From Marinobacter alexandrii (GTDB lineage: Bacteria > Bacteroidota > Bacteroidia > Cytophagales > Cyclobacteriaceae), in contig JBDWTN010000007.1 in assembly GCA_039984955.1 (NCBI GenBank), positions 682,001 to 746,000 on the forward strand: a stretch of DNA of 64,000 nucleotides, written 5' to 3'. The position numbers and the translations under genes are program-made. This document shows, piece by piece, positions 60,420-64,000 of the stretch; the stretch's first letter is position 1; every line of letters starts with the position of its first letter. The notes under the pieces are model-generated. The model was not told where the DNA came from and did not search any database. It worked only from the letters and a program-made list of their open reading frames with translations.

Positions 60420-62975
60420 TCACCCTTCCCTCCGCAGCACCTCCATTGGAGATTGGCGCACTACACTTCTGCTGTTGAGCAAACCAATAAATACACTTAA
60501 TCCTGTAACCAGGATAAATACGATTCCTATCTGAGATAGATTGGGAATGAACGTAAACTCAAACACAAACTGTCCGAGGAGTGTAGAGAAAAGTCCTGCT
60601 AAGAATATTCCGCTAATAGCTCCTAAGCCTCCCAAGAAAAAGTACTCTGCTATAGTAATCGTCCAAAGCTGCTTTTTAGAAGCTCCTAACGTACGCAAAA
60701 GCACGTTTTCTTGCACACGCTGAAACTTGCTGAGGATGATCGAACTGATCATCACAATGATACCTGTACCAATGCTGAAGAACGCCATGAATTGAATCAC
60801 AAAAGCCACTTTCCCAAGCACGTCTTCCAGTGTTTTCAAGATCAGCTCCAAATCAATGATGGACACATTGGGAAACTGTTTCACCACGGCTTGCTGGTAC
60901 TTTGCAGATGCCAGCATATCATCTATGCGAGTTACCAGCACATGAAACTGCGGCGCTCGTTCCAATACGCCATTCGGGAAGAGCACAATGAAGTTCGTCT
61001 GTACCCTTCGCCAGTCAATGTCTCTGAAGCTACCGACATACGTTTTGAGAATAGCTCCTTGTACATTGAAAATGAGCTCATCTCCTATCTCAATGTCCAG
61101 GTTATCCTTAAACCCATTCGAAATACTAATGAAGATACTATCGTTGCGTACCTCCCCTATCCAATCACCCGCTACTACTGTTTCAGAATCAATCAACGAG
61201 TCTCTATAGGTCACTCGATACTCTCGACTATACGCCCAGTCTGAAATAGCTACCGTAGTGTCATTGAATGCTTCATCTTTTGTGTAACCATTGACTTCTA
61301 GCAAGCGCATGGTTACCACCGGCACATCCTGAATGATTGGTAATTCGTATTCACTTGTTAGTTCTTTCAGTCCGGCATGCTGCTCAGATTGTATATCGAA
61401 GAGGATCGTATTGGGACGATCATCAGCTGCAGTGAGTGACACACGCTGCACAAGCAAGTCCTGCATAAAATAAAGTGTCGCTAAAAAGGAAGTACCCAAA
61501 CCTAAAGCGGTAATGAGTATGATCGTCTGATTGTTGGGACGGTAGAGATTGGAAAAGCCCTGCCTCCATACATAGGATAGGTTAGCTGGAATAAGTTTCT
61601 TGGTTAGCCAGCTTATCCCCTTCCCTATGGCACCAAGTGCCACAATGGCTCCAATCAAGATGCCTGAAAAGGCCAGTGCTTGCCCAAGCGATTGTATCTG
61701 CCAGTATACGGACAAGAAAATGAAAAGAATGATTGCTCCGCCTATGGGGATCAAGAGCCGATCAAATTGAAATTTACTATCTCCAAACCCTAGCCTGATT
61801 GCTGAGAGAGGGCTTATTTTTCTAAGCCCAACCAGCGAGAGCAAACCAAACAGCAAAGAAATTATAATACCTATGAGAACGCCAACAAGAAGCGCTGGCC
61901 AGTACGGTACAGGGTCTAATTCAATAGGTATAAAGTCTTTAACAACTGTCGGGAGATACATGTGGATGGCAAGCCCAAGCACACTCCCTATAAGAGCTCC
62001 AATAAAGCCAAAAAGTGTGACCTGTATGAGATACACACTCACAGCTTGTTTTGCCTTCATCCCCAAACATCTCAATACAGCCACGGCTTGTACCTTACCC
62101 TTGGAATACACGTAAATAGAGCTGGCAACACCTAAGCAGCCTAGCAAAAGAGCCGTAAAGGCCACCAGTTCAAGGAAGTTTGAAAGGTTCTTAAAATCTT
62201 CACCTGTCTCACTCTTTTCCTCAGCTACCGTTTCCACATCATACCCCTTACTCTCTACATAGTTTGAGAGCTTGTTCCAGACCTGAGATGTATCAGGTTT
62301 TTCTGGAAACTGTATGTATTCCACATAGTTAATCCTACTTCCTTTTTTAATAAGCCCAGTAGCTTCCAGGTATTGGTACGGAATGTATACCACTGGAGAA
62401 ATGGACGAAGAGACATCAGTCTGACCAGGAATCTGAGTGATTAGCCCGGTAATCATAAAGGTAACTTTGCCAACCTGTAGACTATCGCCAACCTGCGCAT
62501 CGTATTGTAGCATGAGTTTCTCGTCCACCAGTGCATATCTGCTCAACTGAAACTCCTTAGAAGCCTGCTTGGGTTTAGTAGCAATCTCCCCGTAATAAGG
62601 ATATTTCCCCTTCAAAGCACGTACTTGCACAAGTCTGGTTCCCCCAGTCTTAGGAAACAAAACCATCGAAGCAAAGTAGCTTTCCTGAGAAAAATCAGCA
62701 GCCATTGACCTAAAAGACTGCAACAAACTGTCAGGAAGGATTCGACTCCCTTTGATTCGTACATCAGCTCCAACCAGTCCTTTTGCTTGCTTGTCGATTT
62801 CATCCAATAGGTTTTCTCGAAAAGAGGTAATGCCTACCATCGCCGCTATTCCCAATGAAATAGAAGCAATGAAAAGAAGAAGCTTACCTCTGCTTTTGCG
62901 ACTATCTCGCCATGCCATTTTCCAAGGCCAGGATTTACTGTATTTGGAAGGTTCTATTTTAATCTTTTTATCCAC
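60420..62975 (-). CDS. YbbP-like ABC transporter permease (FtsX domains)
   Basis: An 851-residue permease of the MacB/FtsX type with an N-terminal cytoplasmic SKSWPWKMAWRDSRKSRGK leader, one helix, a large periplasmic domain (about 55-260), three helices, a second pair of central helices, another periplasmic domain, and three C-terminal helices ending MEVLRREG. This two-FtsX-domain layout is that of YbbP. Together with the ATPase that precedes it by 2 bases it forms an exporter or extractor of lipid-like substrates. It converges on the RAYT region. Confidence 0.9.
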   Translation of the reverse strand: MDKKIKIEPSKYSKSWPWKMAWRDSRKSRGKLLLFIASISLGIAAMVGITSFRENLLDEIDKQAKGLVGADVRIKGSRILPDSLLQSFRSMAADFSQESYFASMVLFPKTGGTRLVQVRALKGKYPYYGEIATKPKQASKEFQLSRYALVDEKLMLQYDAQVGDSLQVGKVTFMITGLITQIPGQTDVSSSISPVVYIPYQYLEATGLIKKGSRINYVEYIQFPEKPDTSQVWNKLSNYVESKGYDVETVAEEKSETGEDFKNLSNFLELVAFTALLLGCLGVASSIYVYSKGKVQAVAVLRCLGMKAKQAVSVYLIQVTLFGFIGALIGSVLGLAIHMYLPTVVKDFIPIELDPVPYWPALLVGVLIGIIISLLFGLLSLVGLRKISPLSAIRLGFGDSKFQFDRLLIPIGGAIILFIFLSVYWQIQSLGQALAFSGILIGAIVALGAIGKGISWLTKKLIPANLSYVWRQGFSNLYRPNNQTIILITALGLGTSFLATLYFMQDLLVQRVSLTAADDRPNTILFDIQSEQHAGLKELTSEYELPIIQDVPVVTMRLLEVNGYTKDEAFNDTTVAISDWAYSREYRVTYRDSLIDSETVVAGDWIGEVRNDSIFISISNGFKDNLDIEIGDELIFNVQGAILKTYVGSFRDIDWRRVQTNFIVLFPNGVLERAPQFHVLVTRIDDMLASAKYQQAVVKQFPNVSIIDLELILKTLEDVLGKVAFVIQFMAFFSIGTGIIVMISSIILSKFQRVQENVLLRTLGASKKQLWTITIAEYFFLGGLGAISGIFLAGLFSTLLGQFVFEFTFIPNLSQIGIVFILVTGLSVFIGLLNSRSVVRQSPMEVLRREG

Positions 62976-62977
62976 AG

Positions 62978-63700
62978 TTAAGAGGCAGTTGATCTTAATT
63001 GAGACATATTATTTCCTGGACGCTGATCAATGATCTTCCCTCCTTTTAACTGGACAATCTTACTGGTCTTTTCAGCAAGTTCCAGGTCATGTGTAACCAA
63101 AATAAGCGTTGTTCCTTTTTCTCGGTTGATCTCAAACAATAAATCTTCTACGGACTGACCTGTTTCTTCATCCAGATTCCCGGTGGGCTCATCTGCAAAA
63201 AGAATTTTGGGTTCATTAGAAAAAGCCCGAGCTATAGCTACTCGTTGTTGTTCTCCACCAGAAAGTTGTGATGGATAGTGATTAACTCGATCTTCTAACC
63301 CAACTCGAGCAAGCAAGGAAGACGCTTGATGCCTGGCTCCTTTCATACCCCTCAATTCCAGAGGAATCATGACATTCTCTAGCGCCGTTAGCGTTTGAAT
63401 CAATTGAAAATTTTGAAAGACAAACCCGACAAATTGATTTCTGATTTGAGCCATTTCGTCTTCACTTAGCCTGTCTAACAGCACATGATTAAGTGTGATA
63501 GACCCTTCGGTTGGCCTATCCAATCCAGCGCAAAGACCTAAGAGTGTCGTCTTGCCACTTCCTGATGGCCCTACGACCGCTACTGAAGCACCTTCTTCTA
63601 CGCTGAAGTTGATGTCTTCCAATACATTGATTTCTTTTGATCCGTTCTTAAATGTTTTTGAGATAGATGAAACGGCTAAAATTGATGCTTCGTTTGGCAT
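62978..63700 (-). CDS. YbbA-like ABC transporter ATPase
   Basis: A 240-residue LolD-type ABC ATPase: Walker [11 protein letters not shown], signature [12 protein letters not shown], Walker [16 protein letters not shown], and H-loop [10 protein letters not shown]. The start at 63700 ([17 protein letters not shown]) is normal; the frame extends to 63781 across the divergent gap. It is 2 bases upstream of the permease gene. In E. coli ybbA-ybbP is divergent from tesA, and a TesA-like gene is divergent here too. Confidence 0.92.
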   Translation of the reverse strand: MPNEASILAVSSISKTFKNGSKEINVLEDINFSVEEGASVAVVGPSGSGKTTLLGLCAGLDRPTEGSITLNHVLLDRLSEDEMAQIRNQFVGFVFQNFQLIQTLTALENVMIPLELRGMKGARHQASSLLARVGLEDRVNHYPSQLSGGEQQRVAIARAFSNEPKILFADEPTGNLDEETGQSVEDLLFEINREKGTTLILVTHDLELAEKTSKIVQLKGGKIIDQRPGNNMSQLRSTAS

Positions 63701-63807
63701 GTATAAAAATTTAGAATAGTAAACGGAAAGGCGCACTACATGTTTGTAACTTCGCCTAGTCAGTTGCAAACTGTTTATCACCGTAAACTAACAACCAATT
63801 AATTCCC

Positions 63808-64000
63808 ATGTTTCAACGAATCAACAAACTTTTTTTCCTCGTCGTTCTTATCAGCTGCAATACCTCTCAGGAATCGTCAAATAATGAAGTCGCAGAAACA
63901 GAAAATGAAAATGAAGTTGTCGCTGAAGAAGATGTTAATAAAAAAATCATTCTATTCTACGGCAACAGCATAACTGCTGGGTATCAATTGGATCTGGACC
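63808..64000 (+). CDS. TesA-like SGNH esterase lipoprotein (cut by window end)
   Basis: The first 64 codons of a gene, open at the window end. A lipoprotein signal with lipobox VLISC (Cys 17) is followed by an acidic linker (about 20-45) and the start of an SGNH/GDSL domain, IILFYGNSITAGYQLDLD. The usual block-I G-D-S-x-T-A-G reads G-N-S-I-T-A-G, so Asp is replaced by Asn while the nucleophile Ser is kept. The family comprises lysophospholipase/arylesterase enzymes such as TesA. It is divergent from the YbbAP genes. Confidence 0.8.
   Translation, partial: MFQRINKLFFLVVLISCNTSQESSNNEVAETENENEVVAEEDVNKKIILFYGNSITAGYQLDLD

Noticed and set aside
1-64000. CRISPR arrays, tRNA or rRNA genes
   Set aside because: No regularly spaced repeats of 20-40 bases, and no cloverleaf or conserved rRNA stretches were found by reading both strands; a covariance-model search would be decisive.

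Overview
The window looks like a chromosome segment of a Bacteroidota bacterium, most likely a marine-type member of Cytophagales. The evidence is low G+C coding sequence, many families typical of the phylum (DUF4296, DUF3822, DUF4252, DUF3667, DUF4159, TIGR02757, a PafA-type phosphatase, BatA-type vWA proteins), lipoproteins with short lipoboxes, almost no Shine-Dalgarno sequences, and promoter elements of the Bacteroidota -7 type (TAnnTTTG). The order assignment is inference. No tRNA, rRNA, CRISPR array, prophage or plasmid functions were seen. Coding density is very high and no gene-free stretch exceeds about 250 bases.

Layout. 25-1096: ECF sigma factor with a membrane partner. 1134-4188: sppA (minus), then folK and a TSUP permease. 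4198-9169 (plus): surface-glycan genes (flippase, YfhO-like giant membrane protein, methyltransferase). 9159-17413 (minus): a tightly overlapping sugar cassette with CMP-sugar synthetase, perosamine-synthase-like aminotransferase, TIM-barrel protein, GNAT, NeuB-like synthase, Gmd, glycosyltransferase-like protein, second aminotransferase and hexapeptide acyltransferase. Upstream of it, and joined by overlaps, are a cytochrome b5-like protein, mutS2 and a DUF4296 lipoprotein. 20463-23263: DUF58/vWA (Bat-like) genes. 23309-23969: VapBC-like toxin-antitoxin pair. 24031-27813: second ECF sigma module with DUF4252 proteins and an ABC transporter. 28308-30482: LysE exporter and GH3-type amide synthetase. 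30544-46440: mostly housekeeping genes (YggS, coaD, pyrE, LysM/RlpA protein, NfeD, hemL, a LppC-like lipoprotein-class binding protein, guaA, Nudix enzymes). 46571-54503: PafA phosphatase, DUF4159, then an outer-membrane-barrel / exported TPR-CHAT protein / membrane LytTR regulator run. 55462-58510: TlpA-like protein, small membrane protein, DEAD-box helicase. 58609-60340: a small mobile-DNA zone with a 5'-truncated RHS fragment and a REP-associated tyrosine transposase (RAYT) between inverted REP-like palindromes. 60420-64000: YbbAP-type ABC exporter divergent from a tesA-like esterase cut by the window end.

The most unusual region is 9159-14287. Gmd, a perosamine-synthase-like aminotransferase and a PseH-sized GNAT are interleaved, with overlapping reading frames, with a NeuB-type synthase and a CMP-sugar synthetase, while no UDP-sugar hydrolase or epimerase (NeuC/LegG/PseG) is present. 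This suggests a nonulosonic acid built from GDP-perosamine instead of a UDP-HexNAc precursor. Other notable items are the periplasm-targeted CHAT protein coupled to a LytTR regulator, the RAYT/REP element at the end of an RHS fragment, -7 elements only a few bases from the starts of vapB, pyrE and guaA, and several enzymes with altered active-site motifs.
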